From contig CM032119.1 in assembly GCA_018894105.1 (NCBI GenBank), forward strand, positions 17,563,246 through 17,627,245: DNA of 64,000 nucleotides, written 5' to 3'. The position numbers were made by a program, and so were the translations under genes. The stretch comes from Jacaranda mimosifolia (Eukaryota; Streptophyta; Magnoliopsida; Lamiales; Bignoniaceae). Positions within the stretch are counted from its first letter, which is position 1; each line of letters opens with the position of its first letter. The notes beneath the pieces were generated by a model, which made no database searches, was not told the DNA's origin, and saw only the letters and a list, made by a program, of their open reading frames with translations. Below, in pieces: positions 10,236-22,200 of this stretch.

Positions 10236-11175
10236 TGTCATGCCCCAACTCAATAAAATAAAATAAAATTTTTACACATAAATCAAATCAATAAAAAGCT
10301 ACAACTTGAAAGTTGCTCCTTATCTCTTGGCCTTGCTAATTCTCCTCCATATATGAAAATATCAACAGAAATAGTGAGAGGCATTTTAAACATATTTAAG
10401 ATGCAAAATATTCAATAGTCCAAAGTAACTTATAATGACTTATAATCAACATTTTCATGTGACTATAACTCCAAAATTGGTAGACAATCCACCACCATAA
10501 CAAAACTTACAAAGTATTCAAAATTATTTTTGATCTGGCATATACAAAGATCCACATCGCATAGATTTCATATCATATAGCAAAATATTATAGTCAACAT
10601 GGTTATGTAAAAGAACTTATTTACACATCTCAAGGATTAAAATCTCATCCCCCATACTAAAGAATATTTTAAACCTTAAACATAAGTAAAACACTCCCCC
10701 ACAATTCTTATAAAGTGAAGTAGAAACACCACTTCAAGATTCTTCCGTTCCTCTTCTTCCTCATGCTATCTCCTTTTCTTCTAATATTTTTTCATCCCAT
10801 AAGGTAAGTATGTTCTTACATATTTCTAATATATATATATCCAATTTTTGTAACTCACAAATTAATTTCCACTAACATATAATTAAAACACCACTACATT
10901 ATATTCTTAAATAAAATGACCTCTGCATATTCTTAAATTAAAATACTATCACTTCATATTCTTCAATTAAAATGTCATCATTCCATAGTCCTAAATAAAT
11001 GTGAACCTCTTCACATTCTTGAAATAGATGACACCACTCCATATTCTACCTTTTAATTTATAAAATAATGATCATAAATAATAATTACAATCCACTAATT
11101 TCTATATTTAACACTATGTTGAATTAGTTATATATATTTTATTATTATTATTATTATTTTCTTTGGAGCATTACA
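10236..11175 (-). repeat. 5' LTR of the nested element (uninterrupted copy)
   Basis: This full LTR of about 940 bp starts TGTCATGCCCCAA and ends GGAGCATTACA on the plus strand. Its (ATT)n tract at about 11134-11158 marks the site that, in the sister LTR, received the 9-kb inverted-repeat structure. Confidence 0.8.
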
Positions 11176-13198
11176 TTATTCATAATTTTTGCTGAAATAT
11201 TCTCTAGAAGCTTAGAAGATCTTTTACAAAGGCCTTGGTCTATGTACTTTGAAGTTGGGAGGAGCCTATGGCTTAGTCATCTTGCTTATGCGGATGATAT
11301 TATGATCTTCATGTGAATTAATCTTGAACATCTCCAACTCTTCAAACATTTCTATTTTAAGTATGAGAAGAAATTTGGCCAATTGATATGCATTTCCAAA
11401 AGCTCATTCACCACTTACAAAAGTCCCCAAGAAACAATATCTCTCATCTCAGAGGTTATGGGTTTCTCTCAAACTCAACTCCCTCCTTTATCTTGGAGCA
11501 CCTCTTCGCAAAGATAACCAATGATGTCAAATGTATGATTCCATCTTTTCAAAAATCCAAAAGAAGCTCTTGGGGTGGAAACATAGCAAACTTTCTATTG
11601 AGGGTAGGCTTACCTTAATTAAGAGCACTCTTCTTTCCATCCCTATTCACATCCTCTAACTCATGAAACCACCCAAATCTATTCGGTCCCCATAAGCTTG
11701 AAAGAATATTCATAAAATATTTTTGGGGCTCCACTGCTACAAAAGGAAAAATTCATTAGAGATCTTGGAGTAGGATGTGTTTTCCATTTAATCAAGGAGG
11801 TTTAATGTAAGGAGTTTATTTGATATAGTGACAGCTTTCACTCACAAGTTGTGGTGGAGATTCAGGTGTCAAACTTCCCTATAGGCTAAATTCATTTGCA
11901 AGAGATTATGGAAGTTGCCATCCTCTTGTCATCAAAGTTTTCCCTAGAAACTCCTACATTTGGAAAAGACTTTGTGCCATATGTAATGAAATAGAAAAAC
12001 ATATTTTTTGGACCATCAGAGATGGTAACCTTTCATCTTGGCATGATAGTTGGATTGGTGAGACTTTCCTCAACTCTCTTCTCAATTTGGATCAATTATC
12101 TAATACACCAGTCAAATCTTTTTGGGAGAATGGCTGTTGTATTCCCATCCTTCAAAACTCAAAAGACTCACTATTTTGGAAACTTTTTCCATCTGGAGTT
12201 GTCTCCATCAAAAGCACATGGCATAATATCAGACACTCCAGCCCTCCCTTCTCGTTTTCCATCTCCATCTAGAACAAAATCCTCACTCCAATCATTTTAG
12301 TGTTTGCTTGAATATTTCTCAATAACCTTTATTCTTTCGAACTGGAAACTTCAAGAAAAGGGTGTGATTGTCGCATCTAGGTGCCAAATTGCTATGATTT
12401 TGAGAGCATACTTCACATTTTCATTTCTTGCAATTTAGCCCAAAGAGTGTGGAACTTTTTTGCACATATATTTCACTCACTATGCCAAACACCATTAACA
12501 TTTCTTTGCTCTTTCAATCTTGAAAATTTAAATCTTTTGTAGGTTTATAGGTACACATCAAAATAATCATCTCAATTCTCATTGTTGGTTCTTGTGGTGC
12601 ACAAGATATTATATGAAGCACAAAGGACTCAAATGCATTGCTTAAAAGTTTATTTGAAGGATCCAACAGTAGATTATGGTGGTGTATAAAGTTGGCCTTT
12701 TTAAACAAAAGCATTGGAAATGAGATTGCACTACAGCAACCCTCTTCAATATATATTGCACTCAACCAAAATCTACCCTTTGCAAGATTGTGAGATGGCT
12801 CTCACTAAGCCTCGGATTCTTTAACTTAATGCTAATGGAGCTTCACAGATTTAGACATGGCTAGAGTGGCTAGTATCTTTAGAAACAATGACAAATAGGT
12901 GTTTTTTGCATTTAGCCATCCCTTTGGACAAGCAACAAACACAATGACTTAGCTTGCCACAGTCTTAAGAGGCCTTGATCTTTGCTCATAAAAACAACTT
13001 TCAAATATTATTGTGGAGATGGACTCTTAGGCAATATCCCTCATTGTCAACAAGCAATCTTATTATTGGAGTCTAATGCATACTATAGGGAAGATTAGAA
13101 GTTATATACAACCATTAAATATCTTCTTCTAGCACATTTATAGGGAAGGTAATGCCGTTGCAGACTTCCTTGCAAAAAAGGCCTGTCAAGCTACTCAA
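11176..13198 (+). pseudogene. LINE ORF2 (downstream piece): RT core and RNase H
   Basis: This continues the fragment at 1-134. It contains HLAYADDIMIF (YADD at 11287-11298), the reverse transcriptase active site, then degraded thumb and linker sequence with many stops. At the end is a LINE-type RNase H tail: an N-A-N-G-A-S opening near 12825-12845, IIVEMDS near 13005-13025, and HIYREGNAVADFLAKKAC near 13130-13185. Frame changes are needed throughout, so it is a dead copy. A solo-LTR-like element interrupts the 3' end at 13204. Confidence 0.8.
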
Positions 13199-13203
13199 TG
13201 TAT

Positions 13204-15353
13204 TGAAGGTAGGAGATAGACTAGGATCCATAACTTAAAACTAAATTAGGGAAAAATTAAACTACTTCTCTCCATCCCAAGGATCTATTAACATGCTCTA
13301 AATTAAGATTTAAAAGCCAAAAGATTACCTTTGAAGAAGGAATCAAGTAGATCTCCTAATGAACACCTCCAAATAAAGATCAACAAGCTTCTCTACATTA
13401 ATCCGATTTCTCCACACCAAGGCCTTCAAAATTCAGCAACTTTTGCACACAAAATCACCACCAATACAGCCTGTTCTTGGCTGAAATTTAGGAGAAAACA
13501 CAGCTCCAAGGTCACCCAATCAAAGCACCAAAAATAAGCTACTAGAATGGTTCAATCACCAATCCTAAGCTTCCCAAGCGTGAAACTTCTAATAAGTAGT
13601 CCACACACCTAGGAAGGTCTCTCAATCCACACACTCTTTGCTAGAGAAGAGAGGAGGAAGAGGATGATGGAGGTGGTGGTATTTGGAGGAGGAAGGAATC
13701 AAGGAGGTAGTTATTCAACACATGAATTATACTTCCTTTTGGAGGGAAAAAGTGAGAGCATGAATAACAATTTCACCCTATGGCTGGCCGGCTATGTGTT
13801 ATTTATCGGAGAGGATGAAAGCCTTCACACTCTCCACACATGTGCCAACTTGCCAACTTGCTAGATTCTCATCTAGCTTGAATTTGCATTTCATTTCATA
13901 AATTGAAATGTCAACGTGCATAATTAAAATGGACTCTTCCATTTGGTTTCCCTCCAAAACTTGAATTCTCTATTTAATTAAATTAATTTAACTTAACTCC
14001 TAAAGTTAATTGAGCTAACTTAGCTCCTTAAGTTAACTTGACTAATTAAAATATCATATGGCACCAATTAAATTAGCACTTTAATTTAATTGACATAATT
14101 TAACTCTTTAAATTATTTTGATTAATTTAACTCTTAAATTAATCAAGCCAAAATGACCAATTGATAATTAGTCAACTTGATTTCTCTCCTGCGGCAAAAA
14201 CGCCTAGTTAGCAATTTTCTAACTCCTTAGAAAATTCCTCCTATCAAGTAAGAGTTTCATTAGGCTTTGTGTGTGACTCATTAGGTTTATCAATTCATGG
14301 GATATGGGCTCACAATTCTTTGTGATATTTTGAATATTGAAATATTCGAATTAGTTTAAACTCATTTAAACTTATAACTCTATCAATTAATCTTTATTAA
14401 TTCAAGAGTACCCAATCTCCATGGTCGATGTCTAGCAACAAGTCCATGGAGCCTAACTAATTGGATGAATGAACTATATCTTGATGAGCCATTATAGCTT
14501 AGCCTACCATGCAAATACAGTCCTTCCATCTCCTATCTCTCGAAAGAGGCTCAGGGCAAGATATTTGTCGGCTCCCTAATAGCATCAATAACTATATCTC
14601 TACATCCAAAGTTCAATTCCACTTTATGACCTTAACTTTGAAAATCACCTTTTTTAAATTGTCATACTACCTTGCACAAAGATTTCTTGGAATCAATCAT
14701 TATGGAATAAATAGGAGATGCACTCATTTTTCACAACAATGAGGAAACAAATCCTATCTTAGATCTCATGAACCTCCATGTTTAAGTTGCCCAATCTAAA
14801 CCCCAAATGACCCGCTATGTGGTCAGGGCAAAGTCAAATCATAAGGACCTAAACATAAGATTACTATAGATCCTCAAGTCAAAGGAATAATTATATGCAC
14901 TATCGTAAGCTTTGAGAATTCTTCACTATCAACTTGCTGCTACGGCTATCTAATGGATTCTTTGAGCAGGCCTTTAGTAAACTTGTTCTCTAACAAGCAC
15001 CCATTAACATGTATCCATGTCTAATATAGATTGCCCATGAAACGGGAAAATATCCAATCCCTTGGAGTATGCATCATTAGTCCAAGTCTATTTGAATCTT
15101 AGATGTCCCTTCTCATAAGATTCTATGATTTGAAATATTTAAAATCATGACCTTAGAGACTTGTTTCATGATCACCATCATATGCATGACCCAGTCCCAT
15201 AGACTTATATGATTGAGTGGTTTCAACTAAATGCAAGTAGAAAAAGCATAAGATTATGATGATTTTATTAGATATCATTCAATCAAGATTGTTTCACAAA
15301 TGGAGTCATATTTATATGTCAATTCTAATTGGTTGCGGGGCACTATTCCAACA
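13204..15353 (-). mobile_element. Solo-LTR-like element (2150 bp), TGTTGGAATAGTG family
   Basis: On the minus strand it begins TGTTGGAATAGTGCCCCGCA at 15353 and ends CTACCTTCA at 13204. Both ends are flanked by TGTAT (13199-13203 and 15354-15358), a 5-bp target duplication. The termini are TG...CA. No internal gag or pol and no second terminal copy is seen, so it is most simply a solo LTR. The interior has repeated TTAATTTAACTC-like runs. Related sequence lies at 50420-52467 in the other orientation. It is inserted between the LINE ORF and its 3' UTR. Confidence 0.75.
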
Positions 15354-15358
15354 TGTAT

Positions 15359-16129
15359 CACTTTTGAAGGCCATCAATTCCGAACAAAGGTACAGACTAT
15401 CATCCGTTTGGAGTAGTTGGGTACACCTTACTTCAGATTTAAATAAACCATTTTGTGGTCTATACTATAAAGTTAGTTTCTGTTAGTAGTCTATCACGAG
15501 TGCAGTTTTTGTTTCTTGTAATTCTGCTAGCACTGGGAGTGTTAATCTCTTTATTTTGTTAAGTTGTGCCTAGGTTATGGTTTTGATTTTGGAAATTGTT
15601 TATCAAGCGGATCTTCTATTGGTTGTCCCAAGGTTTATATCTAAGTGCAATAATTTGTTGCCTCCCTACTGATCTTCCTTGATTAATATTGTTGAAGTAT
15701 TCTATTCTGTGCTTCGTGGTTGCTCATACATTGATGTTTTTGCTCTGATTCTATTGATATCTAAGTTCCTTTAATTAGTCAGGGCTCTGTGTTCAGGTTG
15801 ATCTTGTTGTTTAGCTGTTGTTTGAATATTGTTGTGTGCTGATCTTCTGGCCGAGTGCACTATTAATGGCTCTGAATTTTGCTTGTGTGCTCTATTTTTC
15901 TTTGATTTGGTGTAGAGTGTTTCTTTTGCACGTTTGCATATCATTTCATGGTGGCTAGACCTTGTGAAAAGTTTTTGATTTAACTTAAATTCTTATGTGA
16001 GAAAATAGGTTTTGCATTTGTCATGATGTATGGGAGCACATGCTTTTGTTTTTGGCTCCATCTCAAACTCTAATGTATCTCTCACTTTGATTTTAATATA
16101 CCTTCAAACTTATTCCCAAAAAAAAAAAA
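15359..16129 (+). mobile_element. LINE 3' UTR and poly(A) tail
   Basis: T/G-rich sequence after the solo LTR runs to TTGATTTTAATATACCTTC and then a run of about 13 A at 16117-16129, the tail of the LINE. It matches the orientation of the LINE ORF2 pieces at 1-134 and 11176-13198. The LINE target duplication cannot be tested because its 5' end is outside the window. Confidence 0.7.
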
Positions 16130-16598
16130 ATATTCAACTAATACAGATGTAGAACCAAAGTAGTTATTAATTACCAGAACCTTGTTCAATAACCCAACAA
16201 CACAATAAAGAATTTCTCAAATTCCATCATTCACACACTGTACTCATTTTTATAACTAAACTTAGCATTTTCGTATTATTTGTTACATATTTATCCATAT
16301 AAATTATTTTGTGCCTAAAATCACAATCAATGGACTAGAAAACATGAGACATACAAAAATAGTTCTTACCCACAATGTTGGTAGGTTATTTCATATCGAA
16401 ACAACAAAAACAATGAGTGAGCAGGGTACCTCAATTTTTAAAATAATCACGAGATAAGATGAGTGAGCATGGTAACTCGATTGTTAACCTTAACCACCAT
16501 TTAGGCCTTCCAAACGTTGGTCATTCAACTACAAGCTTCTGAAGAAATGAAATCAGTCTGCTTTTTAAACTAAAGCAAAAAACTTAAAAATTTCTTAC
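16130..16598 (-). other. Intron-like sequence downstream of an orphan splice donor
   Basis: On the minus strand, GTAAGA follows the exon end at 16599. The stretch is AT-rich and non-coding, and has two variants of CATGCTCACTCAT / CCTGCTCACTCAT about 60 bp apart. It runs up to the LINE poly(A) tail. No convincing downstream exon is visible. Confidence 0.4.
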
Positions 16599-16738
16599 CT
16601 TATAGCCACGAAAATTCGAAATTGCTGTATAATCTACACAGAAGGAAATTTTAATTGTGATTTTTTCACCTCAAAAGATTTATTAAGCGAAATTTTGTAG
16701 AGCCCAACGAGGGTTTGTGGCGTTCTTCAAGTTTGCAG
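16599..16738 (-). other. Putative 5' untranslated exon of an unidentified gene
   Basis: The minus-strand sequence from about 16738 (CTTCTCTTACTGC, pyrimidine-rich start) to CTATAAG at 16599 is followed by a consensus donor GTAAGA. It lies about 30 bp below a TATA box. It contains an AAACCCTC telo-box-like motif and no long ORF, as in 5' UTR exons of plant housekeeping genes with a leader intron. The rest of the gene is not seen. The start and end are inferred from motifs only. Confidence 0.4.
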
Positions 16739-16762
16739 TAAGAGAAGGTCACGCCTTTTTTT

Positions 16763-16773
16763 CTATATATAAA
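16763..16773 (-). promoter_or_regulatory. TATA box (TTTATATATAG)
   Basis: The minus-strand TTTATATATAG is about 30 bp upstream of the CTTCTCTTAC start-like sequence. Confidence 0.5.
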
Positions 16774-16920
16774 ATTACGGAGAAGGGCTCTTCCAATTGG
16801 GGATTATAGAAAAACTTAACTTTGTGTGGCTTGAGGTTGATTGGGAATTTTATTTGCAAATTCAAATAGATGATAATATGGTGAAAATTTGCGGACCGAC
16901 TAGTAATCTCTATTGGCCCG

Positions 16921-16926
16921 CCACGT
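16921..16926 (-). promoter_or_regulatory. G-box CACGTG with adjacent GGGCC
   Basis: CACGTG lies about 150 bp above the TATA box, next to GGCGGGCCAAT. Both are common in plant promoters, for bZIP/bHLH and site-II-type elements respectively. They support a real promoter but are short. Confidence 0.45.
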
Positions 16927-16979
16927 GAATATTGGATACCAAACAAGTTTTTGAGCTCTATTAGGCCTACTGATACCAT

Positions 16980-19263
16980 CTAATCTTCAAAATCAAATAC
17001 AAAAAAAACTATGGAATTATGTAGAAAACGAATTCGAGAGAAGATAAAAAGAAAGGAAAAGTAATAAACTCAATCTCACTAATTAAATTTTCTACATGCT
17101 AAATTCATGAAACTTATTATTATTTATTTTGAATATTGGTCATTTCAAGTTTGAATATTATTTTAATAAATGATAATTCAATGCAATTAGCTTATTCAAC
17201 CACCAGTGTGAATATTGTAACTTTTAGGAATTCAGAGTTTAGTTAAAATTGCATAACTATTATCAAATATCATTGTACTATATATATATAAATATAGATT
17301 AATACAGTGTAAGTACAATGATTTTTCCTTCGATGATGAAATTGTAGAGGACTAGCAGTTGGTCGAGGTCTGAGGTGAGCAGGTGAAGATGGAAATCTGA
17401 ATTAGAAAAACATGTTTAAAAGGGCTCTCTATGCGATGCTTTGTCATATCATTGCTATGTAAACTTCTGTGTAGAGATTAGAGCCTTTTTCTCTTTTTAA
17501 ACCGATATAGAGAGAGTAGATGCAAATGATGTACAAAAGAATAAAAAATAAAAAGAAAAAAAGAAAAAAGGAAAAGAGAAAAAAAATGTAAGAAGAAGAA
17601 GAAGAAGATGATGATGATAAAAATAATGGGATAGAAGGAATAAGATATCATGTGGAGACAAAATTTCAAAAGTAGGGTAATAGTATGTAATTCCCTACTA
17701 AACTCTTCACAAACTGCTCTAACTTCACATGCGTTAATGAATTTAAATTATGATATTAACTTAATCACTTGCCAATAGTTGTTAAATTTTAAAATCTCAC
17801 TCTTTAACATACAATCCTTTCTCAATATATAATTTTTAAAATTGTTATTTGGACTTGTATATGAAACATCAAACCCTCTTGAAAAATTTATTTATACTAT
17901 GTCTTTTTAATATATTTTGTATAACACAAAATTCAAGCGTACAAGTACCAACTATCAATTAGACTTAATAGCAAAACTTATACCCTAATATTTTAAAATT
18001 TTAACTTCAAATTTCATCAAACATTTGCATATTTATTTACTTTTATAGTAATGATCATTAATTGATGATATATTGATATATTTGATTGCTTTTAAAAATA
18101 TGCACAACTAGCGATGACATCTTATTTATGAACAATTACTTCTTGGAAAAATGTTTTAAATTTGTAAAGACATGGACAACACTATTCTCAACTAAGTTAG
18201 CACATTATTAAAAATCCGAAAACTAATATGGATAAGAAAAACTATAGTTTTCATATATGAACAAGAACAAATTCTATTTCTAAATGAGTTCGTGCTTTGA
18301 TTGATCATTCCTTATTGTTTTCCTTAGGAAGTAGCATTTATTTGATCTTTTTCTTATTAGTGATCATTAAAATTGTTAATACTAATTCTATGAAAATATT
18401 TCTTTTGCTATTAGTCGTCTCTAAGCATGTAAGGTTGCTATTAACAATAATAATTTAAACATAATTTTCCACTATTAAACTTACAAAAATAACTACTATT
18501 GCAAAACTACAATAATCTTGAAATCCTATTATCCTTTGAAAAGCATCCAATTAGCTTCTATTCTAAAAGTAAGTAGTTAGTACGATGATAGAAATCTATA
18601 AATAAAAAATTACTCAAGTCCTAACTATAGCAACAATAAAATTTACTTGCAGGATATTCAGAAACCCAAGTAGTATGTGTGAGTTCATGTGTACCACAAT
18701 TGCATAATGTTCCTTTAAAAATATATGTATAATTGCTTGAGCATCAACCAATAATATACCAAGACTTGTTTTCAGAGAGCATAAATTTAGACTAGTGAAA
18801 ATCTTAATTATGCGGAATTTACACCTGCAAATATTTATATGTATATAACAACTAAAAGGACAATTTGTATGGAAGGTTTTGCAGATTTTCATGATAGGGA
18901 AGAGAGATTTGCACCACCCAATAATACAGAGAAATGAACCATAACAGAGAGGGGTTTGCCTCTCCCCCATTAAAATGAATTTAACCTTTTAAACATCAAA
19001 AAAAGATGCCTTGGAGGAATAGTACACGGATTAGTATTATTAAATGATGTAACCAAGAAAAATGAGTAAGATTAATGTAACAGCAAGCCCAGTGTATCTG
19101 ACCACAACTTACTGAGTTCCAAATAAAAAGAGGTCCTCCACACCTTTATCAAACACAAAACAAAAAACACATTCACAAAATTTTCCATCTCCTCAAAATG
19201 ATGATGGCATATGTTAACTATAACCCACCTTGTATACATTGAGATTACTAGTTACCCTACATG
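16980..19263. other. Intergenic, AT-rich; includes 3' flank of the phosphatase gene
   Basis: No gene is seen. 17478-17660 is a purine-rich low-complexity tract on the plus strand (GAAGAA and GATGAT runs). 18614-19263 lies downstream of the phosphatase stop and probably contains its 3' UTR, but no poly(A) site can be fixed. A 118-codon minus-strand open stretch at 18614-18970 has no recognisable domain and is likely chance. Confidence 0.6.
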
Positions 19264-22200
19264 CTAAAGTTGATATTCTTCAGCTTGGTCAAGAAAAATC
19301 TCAGGATACACCACTGCACTTGAAAAATTAAGTGCTTTTTGGAGCTTCCGTTGATCAAAGATCTCAACTTCAACCACAAACATTGAACTTATGGGCCGAT
19401 GATCTGATAGCCTTATCTCTGCTCGTTTGTAGAAAAGCTGTTTAATGCCTTTCCCAAACCAAAGTATACGGTCACACCTGCAATAGTGCAATAGCGTGTG
19501 GCTTCTTGTTAGCTATCAATGCCCACTATATGCATAATATGCACTCTATATGCACCCAATGGTCGGTCATATGAACTAATGGAGTTGGGATTCGTGAATC
19601 ACTAGCCACTGCTGGCCAAAAGAATGACAAGAATGTTTTTTGAAATGTTCATACACAGATTCATTTATTATCAGTATCATTTCATAAATGATCCAAAGAG
19701 AAGAATTCATTGTTTAGGTCCTACTCTGGGTAGACAGTTGACAGCAGCAGATAGTGTCTTCAAATTCAAAGTTGCAATTAAAAGAAAATTTCACTTACCA
19801 TGCTGGAGATCTCTTCTTTTCTCCTTCTCTTGGGTTTTCCCCAACATATCTGTCGGAGTTAATCTCATACTTGTACGTGGGTGCAAAGTTTATCATCCCT
19901 TCTTTCCACCCTTCAAACACATGCCCATTTCGAAGTTCTTTGCTTAACTGCAATGATTATCCCCATATTAGATTAATTCATCTCAATTTGAAGTACACAT
20001 AATATCCAAAAGACAAAAAGTGAGATTGGAAGAAATATCGTCAGCACAAAAAACATAATACTTTGTGGTCATCAATTTCCTCTGCAGATTCGTTCTCTGA
20101 CCAAAAGGCCCTATCTTCAGTGGCAAAATAAAGGTAAAACTATTGGAGGTGTGAAGTTCTTTGACATAAGAGACAAAATTTGGGATTAAACCCCATTTCC
20201 AAGAGAAGTCCATTTATGATTTGACATAACAAATTATCCATTTGAAAATATCAACCTCTCCGATGACAATAATGGCTAAAGAATATTAAAACCAAAGTAG
20301 ATTGACTCAAGTAATAGAACCAGAATGATGTAGTATACTTGATCATTGTTGAGAAGCTCAGCCCACTGCTTCTTATCGACGAGCTTCCTTACTTCTGCGT
20401 CCAACATATTGATGCGATAATTCAAGTCTCCAAACCAAAATATCTGACTGTTCATAGAGATATTGTCTCATTAATTACTATGAGTAACGAATAATAAGAT
20501 TAGAAAGGAAAGAGCATTTTATGTTAGAAAAGTTCAATTCAGGTGATTGTTGACCAAAAGTTTCAATTTTCATAGATTGGGGTCTATTTAAAACTGATCA
20601 CCAAACTGCCAAAGAATTTATGCTAAATGCACTGAATGAAGTGACAAAAGAGGCTCCGAAGTGGCTCCTGTCTTAACTCTTAAGACTTAAATGGTTTAAC
20701 TGTGGGAGAATAAACTAGCAACTCAGAGATATGTTATCAAAATTCTTTTATCTCCCTTTTCGCTTCCTCAATAAGATGAAAGAGAAAGTGGGTACAATTG
20801 TGGAATTCCTGCCTCACAAACTGAATAAAACTAGGTGAACTACAAATATATTGCCCAAAGAAATAGCTTCCTGACATGCCATATTGGGGAAATGAACTAA
20901 GAAAAGATATTTTCTACACTGCTTGTCTTGATAATTGTCATGCCTGAGACTGGATTTCCTAATGTAGTGCTGAATGCTGAAAATATTGGGCTCCTGGAAC
21001 TTATTCTTAAAAGATATTGGACTTAGTGCTTAAGATAATGCAAAGAGAGTTTATATTCTAACTGTGGAACAGCAAACAGATATGAACCTACAAACTAGTA
21101 TTAACTCTTTCAGTGCAGATTCCACTGAGAGAAAAAAATGAAACTCTCAGTCTCTAACAACAATTTACATCTAGAGATAAAAGCCAAAAAAGCTGAAAGC
21201 AGTGCTTCATTGTTGGTACATCGAAAATTCTCTACCAAATCAGAATCAGCCAAGATTTTGAATTGTAACTAATGCAGTAGACAGATGTTAAAGATAAAAG
21301 ACAGTTGCATCAAGCTACAAAGATTAAATTTCAATCATGCTAATATAGATATAGAAGCAGTCCAAAGGCCTAAATAGTATCTCTGCAATCACTCAACAGA
21401 ATAACGTGTAAAAAGAAAATCTTCAGGTACATAATGCCCTTACTCATGAGATGGAATTGTCTGTGGCTGATCAATGTCAAAGACAGATGAGAAATGAGTC
21501 CGCCTTATAATCTCATTAACATCAGAATTACGCCTATGCTCAGCGCCATACTTCTCACCAGAGGTTAAATGAGAACAAACAAAGCATAAACGACTTTGGA
21601 AAAGAGACATACTAACAGAAACAGATCCCTGTGTAGGAGCCATAAGAAAATTGGGTACAGGTCAGAACCTCTGGATATAACAATAACTGATATCTCGACT
21701 TAAGGTGTTCATTGTCATAATTTATGGCCGAAAAATTGTTTTATGGAATAGTCAAATTTCTCATAGCTTTGAAACCTGGTGGGAGGGGAATAATGAAATT
21801 AAAAATAAGAAGGAAACACTACCTTATTGCCCATGTAGCCCATAAGCCCAACTCCAACTGGAGAGACTTTCAAGTTGTTTATGTGTCGCCTTAACCTTCT
21901 GCGCACCCACACTGATACATATATTCCAACCATCTGCTTACTCACAATCCGTACATACCTTGGATGTGACTTTACTTCATCATTTGAACATGCATTTTTG
22001 TGTCTGACCCCTGTCATTTCGACAAAAGAATCTTCGTCCTCTCCAGATATCTGATCCAATTCAGCAGAGGGAGAATCTAGAACTTCAAGTTCGTCTTCCT
22101 GGTCCACATGAATCAATCCTAAGTTTCCAGAGCTGCGGTACATTCTTTTCAAGCCGGAACCACTTAGCGGAATATTTTGAGGGCTGGAGGTAAAGCCATT

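Noticed and set aside
12022..12300. Open stretches at 12022-12300 and 12087-12272 as genes
   Set aside because: Both lie within the LINE ORF2 remnant and represent frame-shifted pieces of it.
13664..13864. 66-codon open stretch as a gene
   Set aside because: It lies inside the solo-LTR-like element, has no recognisable domain and no transcription signals.
18614..18970. 118-codon minus-strand open stretch as a gene
   Set aside because: No domain, Ile/Phe-rich, just downstream of the phosphatase stop; most likely chance in 3' flanking DNA.
19624..20002. Plus-strand open stretches of 107 and 82 codons
   Set aside because: They are the antisense of a phosphatase exon (19799-19947) and its introns.
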